A DNA stretch of 64,000 bases from Flavobacterium tegetincola DSM 22377 (GTDB taxonomy: Bacteria; Bacteroidota; Bacteroidia; Flavobacteriales; Flavobacteriaceae), in assembly GCF_000425485.1 (NCBI RefSeq), contig NZ_AUDN01000008.1:1-64000 (forward strand). Reading direction: 5' to 3'. The notes under the pieces are model-generated. The model saw only the letters and a list, made by a program, of their open reading frames with translations, made no database searches and was not told the DNA's origin. The position numbers and the translations under genes are program-made. Positions 16,262 through 25,390 of the stretch are shown here, piece after piece; the first letter of the stretch is position 1, and each line of letters opens with the position of its first letter.

Positions 16262-16875
16262 TTAGAATTATAATCGCAGAAGACCATCAAGCACTCATAG
16301 ACGGGATTAAGCTTTCGCTAGAATTTGAAGATGACATTCAAGTAATTGGAGAGGCAATAGATGGCGCTGCTTTAATTGAACTCGTCCGCTTGAAACAGCC
16401 TGATGTAGTAATTACAGATATTCGCATGCCAAAATGCGATGGAATTACAGCAACCAAAATCATAAAAGCCGAATTTCCGCACATTCAAGTTGTTGGTTTC
16501 AGTATGTTTGATCAACCTCAAGCAATGGCTCAAATGAAAGACGCAGGTGCTTCGGGTTATATTATGAAAAATTCGTCGTTGAAAAAAGTAGTAGAAGCAA
16601 TACGTACGGTTGCCCAAAAGCAGACATTCTTTGACAGTAATATCATTTGCGAAAAAAGCAGCTCCACAAATGAGGAGGTTTTACTTAGCAAACGTGAAAT
16701 AGAAATTGTACACCTTATAGGCGAAGGAAAAACTTCTGCAGAGATCAGTGAACTTTTGTTTATTGGAAAGAGCACCGTTGACACCCATCGAAAAAATATT
16801 TTAAAGAAGTTAAACATTCGCGGAAAAACCGATTTACTGCGTTTTGCCGTGGAGCGAAAATACGACTTTGATTAA
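16258..16875 (+). CDS. NarL/LuxR-family response regulator
   Basis: This 205-residue protein has a receiver domain (acidic pair E8/D9, phospho-acceptor Asp54 in ITDIRMP, Ser82 in place of the usual Thr/Ser switch, Lys104) and a C-terminal LuxR-type helix-turn-helix (LSKREIEIVHLIGEGKTSAEI, then STVDTHRKNILKKL). It is the obvious partner of the kinase encoded just upstream with a four-base overlap. The signal and target genes are unknown. Confidence 0.95.
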   Translation: MIRIIIAEDHQALIDGIKLSLEFEDDIQVIGEAIDGAALIELVRLKQPDVVITDIRMPKCDGITATKIIKAEFPHIQVVGFSMFDQPQAMAQMKDAGASGYIMKNSSLKKVVEAIRTVAQKQTFFDSNIICEKSSSTNEEVLLSKREIEIVHLIGEGKTSAEISELLFIGKSTVDTHRKNILKKLNIRGKTDLLRFAVERKYDFD

Positions 16876-16968
16876 TTCCAATAATCACATTTCTTACAGC
16901 ATAAAAAATTCTTACAATTGCTTCCAATTTTACTTTGAAAAATAAAACGTTTTTGAATATTAAAGGAG

Positions 16969-16976
16969 TACATTTG
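16969..16976 (+). promoter_or_regulatory. Candidate -7 box of the EamA transporter gene
   Basis: TACATTTG fits TAnnTTTG and ends 23 bp before the ATG. No well-spaced -33 box is seen. Confidence 0.45.
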
Positions 16977-16999
16977 TCGCCCTTTTTAATTTTGAAAAA

Positions 17000-17917
17000 A
17001 TGACTCAAAACAACGTACTCAAAGGTGTTTTTCTTGTTGCACTTGGAGCAACCAGCTACGGAATGCTAGCAACCTTTGTGAAAATTGCCTACAATGAAGG
17101 CTATACTACTGCAGAAGTAACCACATCTCAATTTATCTACGGATTAATTGGTTTAATAATCGTAAACATCGTTCAACGCAGCAGATCAAAAGTTGCTGTT
17201 GTAAAACCTACAACTAATCATGTCATACAACTAATCGTAGCAGGAACTTCTACGGGATTGACGAGTTTATTTTATTATTTGGCAGTAAAATATATTCCGG
17301 TATCTATAGGAATTGTAATGCTGATGCAAACCGTTTGGATGGGCGTTTTACTCGAATGGATTTTGGATAAAAAAGCACCTTCATTACAGAAGACAATTGC
17401 CGTTTTAGTTGTTCTAATTGGTACTGCTTTAGCCATTAATATATTTGAGATCAACTTCAGCGATACCTCAATTGATTGGTCAACTGGTTTGTTCTGGGGT
17501 ATTTTAGCCGCAGCATCTTTTACAACAACCATGTTTACCGCTAATAGAATTGCTACGCATGTATCTTCCGCACAAAGGAGTTTACTCATGCTTACAGGTG
17601 GAGCAATAATTGTATTTACTTTTGCATTTATAACTCAAATAACTCCCTTCAATCTAGAAATCTTCATGAGGTGGGGAATTGTACTAGCCCTTTTTGGCAC
17701 CATTATTCCACCATTATTATTAAACGCAGGATTTCCAAATACTGGAATTGGTCTAGGAAGCATCGTTGCGTCTTTAGAACTTCCCGTTTCAGTAATGATG
17801 GCTTACTTTTTACTAAATGAACAAGTGATTTTGATTCAGTGGATTGGAATTATCATCATCATTACCGCGATTGTTATTATGAATTTAAATTTCGACAGAA
17901 AGAAACGAATGATGTAA
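17000..17917 (+). CDS. EamA/DMT-family membrane transporter
   Basis: This 305-residue protein has about ten membrane helices in two similar halves, the standard EamA (drug/metabolite transporter) arrangement; the first half opens with LVALGATSYGMLATFVKIAY. Such carriers export metabolites or amino acids, but the substrate cannot be read from sequence. It stands alone, with its own -7 box upstream. Confidence 0.85.
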   Translation: MTQNNVLKGVFLVALGATSYGMLATFVKIAYNEGYTTAEVTTSQFIYGLIGLIIVNIVQRSRSKVAVVKPTTNHVIQLIVAGTSTGLTSLFYYLAVKYIPVSIGIVMLMQTVWMGVLLEWILDKKAPSLQKTIAVLVVLIGTALAINIFEINFSDTSIDWSTGLFWGILAAASFTTTMFTANRIATHVSSAQRSLLMLTGGAIIVFTFAFITQITPFNLEIFMRWGIVLALFGTIIPPLLLNAGFPNTGIGLGSIVASLELPVSVMMAYFLLNEQVILIQWIGIIIIITAIVIMNLNFDRKKRMM

Positions 17918-17951
17918 TTATTTTTCTTAATTTGCTAGGAAATTGAACGAC

Positions 17952-18311
17952 ATGAATTTTGATTTTCCCTGGCATTTATATTTGATGGGAGCTATTTATA
18001 TGCTCGCGGGACTAAATCACTTTAGAAATCCTCGATTGTACCTTAGAATAATGCCTTCCTATCTTCCAAAACCCAAATTACTGAATTACGTAAGCGGAAT
18101 TGCAGAAGTTATTTTGGGTATTGGATTGTGTATTCCACTGGTTTCACCAATTGCAGCATGGGGAATTATAGCTTTGCTGATTGCTGTTTTTCCCGCAAAT
18201 TTATTTATGTTTACAAATGAAAAAGCCGGAATGGGCTTGTCCAGAACTATTTTGCTTCTAAGATTACCACTTCAAATGGCACTTATAGTTTGGGCTTATT
18301 GCTACACTTAA
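17952..18311 (+). CDS. Small DoxX-like four-helix membrane protein
   Basis: This 119-residue protein (ATG at 17952 preferred over an upstream TTG at 17943) has four hydrophobic segments. Its DoxX-like pattern includes YMLAGLNHFRNPRLYLRIMP near the N-terminus and GIAEVILGIGLCIPL in the middle. DoxX-type proteins are linked to redox or quinone chemistry in membranes, but their activity is mostly unproven. It sits 34 bp behind the EamA gene and 10 bp before alkB, so the three may be co-transcribed. Confidence 0.75.
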   Translation: MNFDFPWHLYLMGAIYMLAGLNHFRNPRLYLRIMPSYLPKPKLLNYVSGIAEVILGIGLCIPLVSPIAAWGIIALLIAVFPANLFMFTNEKAGMGLSRTILLLRLPLQMALIVWAYCYT

Positions 18312-18321
18312 AATTTTTGAG

Positions 18322-18930
18322 ATGACTCCTTTGTTTTCAGAAGAAAAAATAGAATTTAACTTACCGGACGCCGAGGTAATTTACTATCCTGCTTTTTTAG
18401 AATCAAATAATGCCACGCTACTGTATAAACAACTGCTAAGTGAAACACCTTGGCAAAGTGACTCTATCACACTGTTTGGCAAAACACATCCACAACCCAG
18501 GCTGACCGCTTTTTATGGTGCAGACGATTTAAGTTACTCCTATTCCAATATAAAAATGCTAGCCAATGCTTGGTCAAACGCACTTTTACAATTGAAAATA
18601 GAGATTGAACAGAGGGCTTCAACCACTTTTAATAGCGTGCTGCTAAATTTATACCGCGATGGAAAAGACAGTAACGGCTGGCATGCTGATAACGAAAAGG
18701 AATTGGGAATTAATCCGATCATTGCCTCAGTCACTTTAGGAAGTGAGCGATTCTTTCATCTGAAGCATATCAAAAATCCCGAAAGCAAATGTAAAATTAA
18801 GCTCGAGCACGGAAGCTTATTGTTGATGAAAGGAAGTACGCAACATTTCTACAAGCATCAAATTCCTAAAACGTTGCAACCGGTGGCGCCACGAATCAAT
18901 CTGACGTTCAGGAGCATAAAAAAAAGCTGA
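18322..18930 (+). CDS. alkB: AlkB-like 2-oxoglutarate/Fe(II) DNA-repair dioxygenase
   Basis: This 202-residue protein shows the full AlkB signature: iron ligands His121 and Asp123 in GWHADNE, the distal His175 or His179 in TQHFYKHQ, and the 2-oxoglutarate and substrate-site pattern R191-I-N-L-T-F-R197. The short length and the LYRDGKDSNGWHAD context match the bacterial repair branch that removes methyl lesions from DNA. No ada or other adaptive-response gene is adjacent. Confidence 0.92.
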   Translation: MTPLFSEEKIEFNLPDAEVIYYPAFLESNNATLLYKQLLSETPWQSDSITLFGKTHPQPRLTAFYGADDLSYSYSNIKMLANAWSNALLQLKIEIEQRASTTFNSVLLNLYRDGKDSNGWHADNEKELGINPIIASVTLGSERFFHLKHIKNPESKCKIKLEHGSLLLMKGSTQHFYKHQIPKTLQPVAPRINLTFRSIKKS

Positions 18931-18984
18931 TGCTATTTAAAAAAGCACTATTTTAGTGCAGCGTTTTAAAGATATGTGAATTTT

Positions 18985-19806
18985 ATGGAAACAATTATCA
19001 GCTATTTCACCACAATCCCGTCATTGCACCGGGGATTCATTTTAGCAGGAGGAATTGCACTGTTTTGGCTTATTGAAAATATTTCGCCGTTGCATTTATT
19101 TGGATACAATAAAGCAAAACATGCAAGCATAAATATCTTTTTTACAGCGACTACGATTATAGTAAATTTTACATTAGCAGCGGCTTTACTTTTTACCGCC
19201 AATTATACATTTCAAAACCAATGGGGATTAGTGCATCTTTTACCTAAAATAAATATCTGGTTGTATGCCTTATTGGGCTTACTACTTTTAGATTTAATTG
19301 GAGCCTATTTTGCACATTGGGTACAGCACCGCATTCCAGTCTTGTGGCGTTTCCATTTAATTCACCACACGGATACCGCTGTAGATACTACCACTGCTAA
19401 CAGGCACCATCCCGGAGAAAGTCTAATTCGTTTTATCTGTACCATTCTTGCAGTTTTTATTGCGGGAACGCCGATGTGGTTGGTGTTTTTATACCAATCT
19501 CTTTCAGTAGTTTTCTCACAATTTAATCATGCCAATATTCAACTACCAAAGAAATTGGACACGCTGATTAGCTATTTTATCGTTTCTCCTGACATGCATA
19601 AAGTGCATCATCATTATGTTTTGCCTTACACAGATACTAATTATGGAAATATTTTTTCAATTTGGGACCGTATTTTCGGAACATTTTCTGTGTTAGAAAA
19701 CTCAAAAATAATTTACGGAATTGACACTCATCGTAAAAAGGAAGAATGCAACAGCGTAAAAACGATGCTGAAAATTCCGTTCAAGAAGGATTTTAAAAAA
19801 TTGTAA
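18985..19806 (+). CDS. Sterol desaturase/fatty acid hydroxylase superfamily membrane protein
   Basis: The ATG at 18985 is preferred over an in-frame GTG at 18976, giving 273 residues. Membrane helices alternate with the di-iron histidine clusters of this superfamily: HWVQHR, HLIHHTD, NRHHPGE and HKVHHHY. These enzymes use O2 and two irons to hydroxylate or desaturate lipids; the substrate here is unknown. It stands between alkB and a TIGR03643 gene and has no obvious operon partner. Confidence 0.88.
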   Translation: METIISYFTTIPSLHRGFILAGGIALFWLIENISPLHLFGYNKAKHASINIFFTATTIIVNFTLAAALLFTANYTFQNQWGLVHLLPKINIWLYALLGLLLLDLIGAYFAHWVQHRIPVLWRFHLIHHTDTAVDTTTANRHHPGESLIRFICTILAVFIAGTPMWLVFLYQSLSVVFSQFNHANIQLPKKLDTLISYFIVSPDMHKVHHHYVLPYTDTNYGNIFSIWDRIFGTFSVLENSKIIYGIDTHRKKEECNSVKTMLKIPFKKDFKKL

Positions 19807-19916
19807 CTTTTTTTTTTCAAAAAAAATTGAGTTAAGTAGACTGTAGTTTTAAATTTTTCCTTAATATTGACTAATAATTTCACCCTTAACAAATTATCTG
19901 AATTAATTTTCACCTA

Positions 19917-20195
19917 ATGAAAAAGAATAAAAATATCGAATTAACTCGCGAACAGAACGAGAAGTTGATTACCCTTGCTTTAGAAGAACGAAATCCCTTT
20001 GAAATCATTAAAAAGGAATTTGGTTTTGCCGAGAGGGAAATCATGGAAATCATGAAGAAAAGATTGACTGCAGAAAAATTTGAACATTGGAAAAAGAAAG
20101 CAGTGGCGGCTAAACCTAAACCCAAACCCCAAAAAGTGGATGACTTTGACGAAGATTTGGACGGAAAATACTACATAAAAAATAAGTTTGACTAA
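19917..20195 (+). CDS. TIGR03643 (DUF2805) small protein
   Basis: This 92-residue protein starts with ELTREQNEKLITLALEERNPFEIIKKEFGFAEREI, the conserved core of the DUF2805/TIGR03643 family, which looks like a small helix-turn-helix. The C-terminus is a Lys/Pro-rich linker followed by an acidic stretch. The function is unknown; in other genomes relatives lie near photolyase or cryptochrome genes, which are absent here. A terminator follows directly. Confidence 0.85.
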   Translation: MKKNKNIELTREQNEKLITLALEERNPFEIIKKEFGFAEREIMEIMKKRLTAEKFEHWKKKAVAAKPKPKPQKVDDFDEDLDGKYYIKNKFD

Positions 20196-20198
20196 TAT

Positions 20199-20229
20199 AA
20201 AACTTCTGCCCTGCAGAAGTTTTTTTTTG
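20199..20229 (+). terminator. Intrinsic terminator
   Basis: AACTTCTGC pairs with GCAGAAGTT, followed by T-rich sequence. It ends the TIGR03643 gene. Confidence 0.85.
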
Positions 20230-20281
20230 GCTGTCATTGAAATATTATTTGATAATTATTAAATTATATTTAAAATAATAT

Positions 20282-20289
20282 TAACTTTG
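20282..20289 (+). promoter_or_regulatory. Candidate -7 box of the DUF2089 operon
   Basis: TAACTTTG fits TAnnTTTG and lies 26 bp before the ATG, within a very A+T-rich region. Confidence 0.45.
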
Positions 20290-20315
20290 TTTAATAATTT
20301 TTAAAATAATTAAAA

Positions 20316-20600
20316 ATGAAGCCGAAACTCCCCGATAGTTGTCCCAGTTGTGAAAGTCAACTTACCGTAACAGAATTGAGCTGTCCGGAATGTCAAACTA
20401 AAGTGTCGGGCAAATATCTTTTGCCATTATTGTTACAAATACCAGAAGAAGAACAACAATTTATACTCGATTTTTTTTTAGCCAGCGGCAGTCTAAAGGA
20501 GATGGCAAATCAGATGGGAAAAAGCTACCCCACAGTTCGGAATAAGCTAGATGACATTATTGAAAAGATTAAAAAACTTCAACCAAAACCTGCCTTATGA
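20316..20600 (+). CDS. DUF2089 zinc-ribbon/helix-turn-helix protein
   Basis: This 94-residue protein opens with a zinc ribbon (Cys9, Cys12, Cys23, Cys26). A helical part follows (FFLASGSLKEMANQMGKSYP, then TVRNKLDDIIEKI) that resembles an HTH with a sigma-70-like recognition helix. DUF2089 proteins are thought to be regulators. Its stop overlaps the start of the next gene by four bases, so it is translationally coupled to the membrane protein and hydrolase that follow and may regulate them. Confidence 0.9.
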   Translation: MKPKLPDSCPSCESQLTVTELSCPECQTKVSGKYLLPLLLQIPEEEQQFILDFFLASGSLKEMANQMGKSYPTVRNKLDDIIEKIKKLQPKPAL

Positions 20601-21187
20601 AAAAAATCCTCTTCAATCCGTTTGAGCAATTTTCAGAACGACCTTTAATTTTATTTGGAATTGCTGCTACAATTGTATTATCTATGACTGGCGCTTTTTT
20701 CAATGCTCGATTTGATGGTGTGTTGGATTTGCATTTTTCAATGCCTACTTTTTTTAGCAATACATTGACCGACAATGCTATAAATATTGCCCTATTATCG
20801 CTGACGCTTTTTGCTTTAGGCAAAATTCGAAACAACAAAACGCGGTTTATAGACTTTTTTTCAGCCAGTTTAATTGCTAGAATACCTTATTATTTTCTTC
20901 CGTTTTTTAATTGGAACAATTACATTTATAATGAAACTGAAAAATTAATACAGCAATTTCTTACCGTGCAACCTGGAGCAATTCCAGAATTTGACACGAT
21001 TCAAATGGGGATATTAGCTTTATTTGCAATTGTCTCACTTGTGTTCCTTGCTTGGTTTATCTATCTGCTTTACCAAGGATATAAAGTGGCTACTAATGCT
21101 AAAGGTGCTGTAGAAGTTGTCCTTTTTGGCGTGACGATCATCGTTGCAGAAGTGCTTTCAAAAATTATTTTTTACCTAATTAATTAA
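20597..21187 (+). CDS. YIP1-like multi-helix membrane protein
   Basis: This 196-residue protein has four to five hydrophobic segments and begins MKKILFNPFEQFSERP, a start common in proteins encoded next to DUF2089 genes in Bacteroidota. The fold resembles the YIP1 family, though I am not certain. It is the middle gene of a three-gene operon (DUF2089, this protein, secreted hydrolase), overlapping the first gene by 4 bp and lying 10 bp before the third. Confidence 0.7.
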   Translation: MKKILFNPFEQFSERPLILFGIAATIVLSMTGAFFNARFDGVLDLHFSMPTFFSNTLTDNAINIALLSLTLFALGKIRNNKTRFIDFFSASLIARIPYYFLPFFNWNNYIYNETEKLIQQFLTVQPGAIPEFDTIQMGILALFAIVSLVFLAWFIYLLYQGYKVATNAKGAVEVVLFGVTIIVAEVLSKIIFYLIN

Positions 21188-21197
21188 TTAATACGTT

Positions 21198-22586
21198 ATG
21201 AAAAAATTTTTCCTCTTACTCGTCATTCTGGGCAGCTTTTCTTCCTTTGGTCAAGACCTTTCTGGCGGATGGACCGGAATACTAAAAATTCAAGGAACTG
21301 AACTTCCGTTGGTTTTTAATTTTACCAAAACCGCGACAGGTTATGCAGCTACTATGGACAGTCCGAAGCAAGGTGCCAAGGGAATTCCTGTTGATGCAGT
21401 TACTTTTTCCAATCAACAGTTAACGATAAATGTAAAAGCTGCAGGCATAAAGTACACGGGCGAATGGAAATCAACTTCTGAAATTACGGGTACTTTCTCC
21501 CAAGGAGCGTTTTCAGCACCTTTGAATCTGACAAAAGGTGTTGCGGAAATTATTCGGCCTCAAGAACCTAAAAAACCGTACTCGTATTATACGGAAGACG
21601 TTGAATTTATAAATGAAATAGAAAAAATCGGATTGGCCGGAACACTTTCTTTGCCACAAAAAGAAGGAAAATTTCCAGCGGTAATTCTAATTTCAGGAAG
21701 TGGCCAGCAAAATCGTGATTCCGAAATTTTAGGACATAAACCTTTTCTAGTCATTGCTGATTATCTCACTAAAAATGGTTTTGCAGTATTGCGTTACGAC
21801 GATCGAGGCGTTGGAGCATCAAAAGGAAACCCTACTTTATCTACATCCGATGATTTTGCAAATGATGCTGCAGCAGCTATAGCGTATTTAAAAACTAGGA
21901 AAGAAGTTGATAGCAGAAAAATTGGAATTATCGGACATTCAGAAGGCGGCACTATTGCTCCAATGCTTGCTGCAATAGATAAAAATATTGCATTTATCGT
22001 TTTGCTAGCAGGAACAGGTGTGGCAGGTGATGAATTACTTGTAGATCAAAATTACCAAGTGGGAAAAATTAATGGCATGACCGAGGAACAATTAGCTGCG
22101 GCAAAAATAACAAATCAAGAAATCTACGCTATTGTAAAAGGTACAGGAACACTTTTGGAGGTAAAACAAAACTTAACCGTATACTTCCAAAATGCTTCTG
22201 CACAAATACCTCAGAATGAAAAACCGTCGAAAGAAGAGTTAGATGCGTCTATAAAGACTAATGTAAACGCTATTGCATCGCCTTGGTTTCGGTATTTTAT
22301 TTCTTACGATCCGAGAGTGAATCTGAAGAAGGTAAAATGTCCTGTTTTAGTATTGAACGGCGAAAAAGACATTCAAGTATCGGCTAAACTCAATACAGAA
22401 GCGATTGCAAAAGCATTAAAAGAAGGAGGAAATAAGAAAGTAAAAGTTCAGATTTTTCCAGAGCTCAATCACTTATTCCAACATTGTAAAACATGTACTG
22501 TGGCAGAATACAGTGAAATTGAAGAAACGTTTGCTCCTGAAGTTTTAAAAACGATGTCCGATTGGATGCAAGAACAAGTAAAGTAA
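21198..22586 (+). CDS. Secreted alpha/beta hydrolase
   Basis: A signal peptide (ending near SFGQ) precedes a roughly 100-residue beta-rich N-terminal domain and then an alpha/beta-hydrolase domain. The nucleophile elbow is GHSEGG with Ser248. ISGSGQQNRD contributes to the oxyanion site, and a His in PELNHLFQHC is the likely catalytic His. Relatives are annotated as S9-like or serine aminopeptidase-type hydrolases; the substrate is unknown. It is the last gene of the DUF2089 operon, with a terminator directly behind it. Confidence 0.88.
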   Translation: MKKFFLLLVILGSFSSFGQDLSGGWTGILKIQGTELPLVFNFTKTATGYAATMDSPKQGAKGIPVDAVTFSNQQLTINVKAAGIKYTGEWKSTSEITGTFSQGAFSAPLNLTKGVAEIIRPQEPKKPYSYYTEDVEFINEIEKIGLAGTLSLPQKEGKFPAVILISGSGQQNRDSEILGHKPFLVIADYLTKNGFAVLRYDDRGVGASKGNPTLSTSDDFANDAAAAIAYLKTRKEVDSRKIGIIGHSEGGTIAPMLAAIDKNIAFIVLLAGTGVAGDELLVDQNYQVGKINGMTEEQLAAAKITNQEIYAIVKGTGTLLEVKQNLTVYFQNASAQIPQNEKPSKEELDASIKTNVNAIASPWFRYFISYDPRVNLKKVKCPVLVLNGEKDIQVSAKLNTEAIAKALKEGGNKKVKVQIFPELNHLFQHCKTCTVAEYSEIEETFAPEVLKTMSDWMQEQVK

Positions 22587-22593
22587 TACAGTA

Positions 22594-22621
22594 AAGAGGA
22601 ATTTAATTCCTCTTTTTTCTT
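22594..22621 (+). terminator. Intrinsic terminator
   Basis: AAGAGGAATT pairs with AATTCCTCTT and is followed by T6. It ends the hydrolase operon. Confidence 0.85.
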
Positions 22622-22682
22622 TTAAAAACGGTAACATTTCAGCGCGATTTTAGTCTAATACATTCAACTTATATTCTATCCG

Positions 22683-24509
22683 ATGAATTTTACACATAAA
22701 AAGTTCTTACTCCTTGCGCTAACTTCTACACTATTTGCCTTTTCACAAAACAAAATTCAAGTAGAAATGGATTTAAATAAAGTGACCAATGACCAAGTCA
22801 CTGTTTCCGTTTCCGTTCCTGTAACTACGGCATCTGCGTTACTTTACAGCTTTCCTAAAATAATCCCCGGAACGTATTCGGAGGATGATTATGGAAAATA
22901 CATCGAAAAATTTAAAGCTTTTGATGCCAAAGGAAATGCACTGACAACGATAAAAGTCAACGATAATTCTTGGAAAATTGAAAATGCTGCAAAGGCAAGA
23001 ACAATTTCGTATCAGGTTAATGACACATACGATATTGAAGACACACACGAAATATTTTCACCAGCAGGAAGCAATATCGAAGTCGGTAAAAATTTCATGA
23101 TCAACACACATGCTTTTGTAGGTTATTTTGATGGTTTTGCCAATAGTCCGTATCAACTTACCATCATTCATCCGGAATATTTGTGGGGTGCAACGGCCAT
23201 GGAAGATTTGGATGCATCCAAAACTAAAGATGTATTTCAGACCAATCGATATGCTACGTTAGTGGAAAACCCAATTATGTATGCAAAACCGGATTACACT
23301 ACATTTACCGTCCAAGGAATGGAAATTGTAATTGCTGTTTACTCACCAAACGGATTGGTTACTGCGGAAAGCATTACGCCTGAAATGAAGACTATGATAA
23401 CAACTCAGAAGAATTTTTTAGGTGACTTTAACGCCACAAAAAAATATGTAGTTCTACTTTATTTGTCTGACAATTCAAAACCCGATGCGCAAGGATTTGG
23501 CGCTTTGGAACACCCAACAGCAACAACGGTGGTGATGCCAGAATTACTACCAAAATCAGAATTAGTAGATCAATTGAAAGATGTAGTTTCGCACGAATTT
23601 TTCCACATTGTTACCCCTTTAAGCATTCATTCTAAGGAAATCCAGGATTTTGATTACAATGCTCCCAAAATGTCTAAACATTTATGGATGTATGAAGGTG
23701 TAACTGAATATTTTGCCAATTTATTTCAGATCAATCAAGGCTTAATTACCGAAGAAGAGTTTTATAAAAGAATGTCGGGCAAGATTGCCAATGCATCACG
23801 AATGAATGACATGTTGCCTTTTACCAAAATGAGTACTAACGTTTTGATAAAACCTTACAAAGATGAATACCTTAATGTCTATGAAAAAGGCGCACTGATT
23901 GCCATGTGCATTGACATCGAAATCAGAGAAAAAAGCAATGGAAAACGAGGTATTTTAGATTTAATGAAGCTGCTTTCTTTGGAATATGGGACAAAAAAAG
24001 CATTTGACGATAGCGAATTATTTGGCAAAATAACCCAATTGACCTATCCAGAAGTAGGCATTTTCTTGGAAAAATATGTAAGCGGTCCTACTCCAATTCC
24101 ATACAGTGCATACTTTGCAAAAATGGGAGTGACCAAAACGATGATCAATACCGAAGGGAATTTATTTATAAAGGAGCAAGCGCCACTTATAAGCATTGAT
24201 CCAGATACGAAGGAAATTAGTTTCATCCAACATGCACCACTTCAACCATTTTTAAAAAATATAGGAATTGAACCGGGCGATGTATTATTATCCGTGAATA
24301 CTATAAAATATAATTTAGACAACATCAATGATTTGATCATTTGGAGCACTTCATTGAAAGAAGAGGAAGAAGTTACTTTCATAATTAGACGCAACGGTGT
24401 TGAAAAACAGTTTTCAGGCAAAGCTATTTTGCCACAAGAACGAATTCCAGGCTATCAATTTACAGAAACCGCAAAAGAGTCTAAAAAACAAGCATGGTTA
24501 AAAGGCTAA
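22683..24509 (+). CDS. Secreted M61-family metallopeptidase with PDZ-like domain
   Basis: This 608-residue protein has a signal peptide (to about residue 21). An N-terminal beta-sandwich precedes an M61 (glycyl aminopeptidase-like) catalytic domain with the zinc motif HEFFH (His304, Glu305, His308) and the downstream third ligand in YEGVTEYFA (Glu338). A C-terminal PDZ-like domain occupies about 525-595 (IGIEPGDVLLSVN). It probably trims peptides in the periplasm. It is monocistronic, with a good terminator. Confidence 0.92.
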   Translation: MNFTHKKFLLLALTSTLFAFSQNKIQVEMDLNKVTNDQVTVSVSVPVTTASALLYSFPKIIPGTYSEDDYGKYIEKFKAFDAKGNALTTIKVNDNSWKIENAAKARTISYQVNDTYDIEDTHEIFSPAGSNIEVGKNFMINTHAFVGYFDGFANSPYQLTIIHPEYLWGATAMEDLDASKTKDVFQTNRYATLVENPIMYAKPDYTTFTVQGMEIVIAVYSPNGLVTAESITPEMKTMITTQKNFLGDFNATKKYVVLLYLSDNSKPDAQGFGALEHPTATTVVMPELLPKSELVDQLKDVVSHEFFHIVTPLSIHSKEIQDFDYNAPKMSKHLWMYEGVTEYFANLFQINQGLITEEEFYKRMSGKIANASRMNDMLPFTKMSTNVLIKPYKDEYLNVYEKGALIAMCIDIEIREKSNGKRGILDLMKLLSLEYGTKKAFDDSELFGKITQLTYPEVGIFLEKYVSGPTPIPYSAYFAKMGVTKTMINTEGNLFIKEQAPLISIDPDTKEISFIQHAPLQPFLKNIGIEPGDVLLSVNTIKYNLDNINDLIIWSTSLKEEEEVTFIIRRNGVEKQFSGKAILPQERIPGYQFTETAKESKKQAWLKG

Positions 24510-24534
24510 AAGTTTAAAATGATTTGCTAAATAT

Positions 24535-24570
24535 AATCCCCAAATAAGTCAGTTGTTTGGGGATTTTTTT
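24535..24570 (+). terminator. Intrinsic terminator
   Basis: AATCCCCAAA pairs with TTTGGGGATT, followed by T5 or more. It ends the M61 peptidase gene. Confidence 0.85.
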
Positions 24571-24597
24571 ATTATTTTGCCAAAAAAATATAACCAA

Positions 24598-25308
24598 ATG
24601 AAACAATTGATTCTTTCGCTTACCACCGCTTTCCTTTTGATGAGTTGTGCGGAAAAAGGTGCCGATACCAACACACATATTGCAGGAACTATTAAAGGAT
24701 TCACATCAGGAACCGTTTATCTACAGAAGCAGAACGACAGTATTCTAGTTACTATTGACAGTGTACAAATGAGTAAAGATTCCAAGTTTAAATTTGATTT
24801 TAATCTTGATTCACCGGAAGTGATGTATTTGGAAGTAAATCGCGGCGTTACAAAATCCATTGATAACAGTTTACCTATTTTTGCAGAGCCAGGAACAATA
24901 ACTGTTGACGCGGCGTTAGACCATTTTTACGCAAGTGCAAAAGTTTCTGGATCTAAGAATCACGAATTGTTTGAACAATTCCAAAAAGTAAACACCAAAT
25001 ACAACGGCGAATTACTAGATATTTCAAAAGAGAAATTTGATGCTATTCGTTTTAAGCGTTTGCAAGACGTGGATAGTATTGAGCGTAAGTTTGACTCTAA
25101 ATTAAAAAGAAAATACTTGTACGCTATTAACTTTGCTTTGACCAACAAAGAATATGAAGTAGCACCTTACGTAGCTTTAACAGAACTTAGCAATGCTAAC
25201 ATTAAATATTTAGACACCATCAGCAAAACGATCGCTCCAAAAGTAGCTCAATCTAAATATGGAAAATTACTAACCGAGTACTTGAACGATTTGAAGCAAG
25301 TAAAATAA
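24598..25308 (+). CDS. DUF4369-domain lipoprotein without thioredoxin domain
   Basis: I start at the ATG at 24598, which opens a lipoprotein signal ending in LMSC (Cys17). The longer frame from 24553 would run through the previous terminator. Residues about 25-115 form the DUF4369 beta domain (IAGTIKGFTSGTVYLQK). In many Bacteroidota proteins this domain is followed by a TlpA-like thioredoxin; here the remaining 120 residues are helical and lack a CxxC. The role is unknown; an envelope-anchored chaperone or binding function is possible. Confidence 0.82.
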   Translation: MKQLILSLTTAFLLMSCAEKGADTNTHIAGTIKGFTSGTVYLQKQNDSILVTIDSVQMSKDSKFKFDFNLDSPEVMYLEVNRGVTKSIDNSLPIFAEPGTITVDAALDHFYASAKVSGSKNHELFEQFQKVNTKYNGELLDISKEKFDAIRFKRLQDVDSIERKFDSKLKRKYLYAINFALTNKEYEVAPYVALTELSNANIKYLDTISKTIAPKVAQSKYGKLLTEYLNDLKQVK

Positions 25309-25344
25309 AATCAAGCGATATACAATCATTTATAAATTGCTATT

Positions 25345-25385
25345 AAAAAGCCACTTTTGAAAATTCAAAAATGGCTTTTTTTTTG
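25345..25385 (+). terminator. Intrinsic terminator
   Basis: AAAAGCCA pairs with TGGCTTTT, with an inner TTTTGAA/TTCAAAA helix, and a long T-run follows. Confidence 0.8.
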
Positions 25386-25390
25386 GACAT

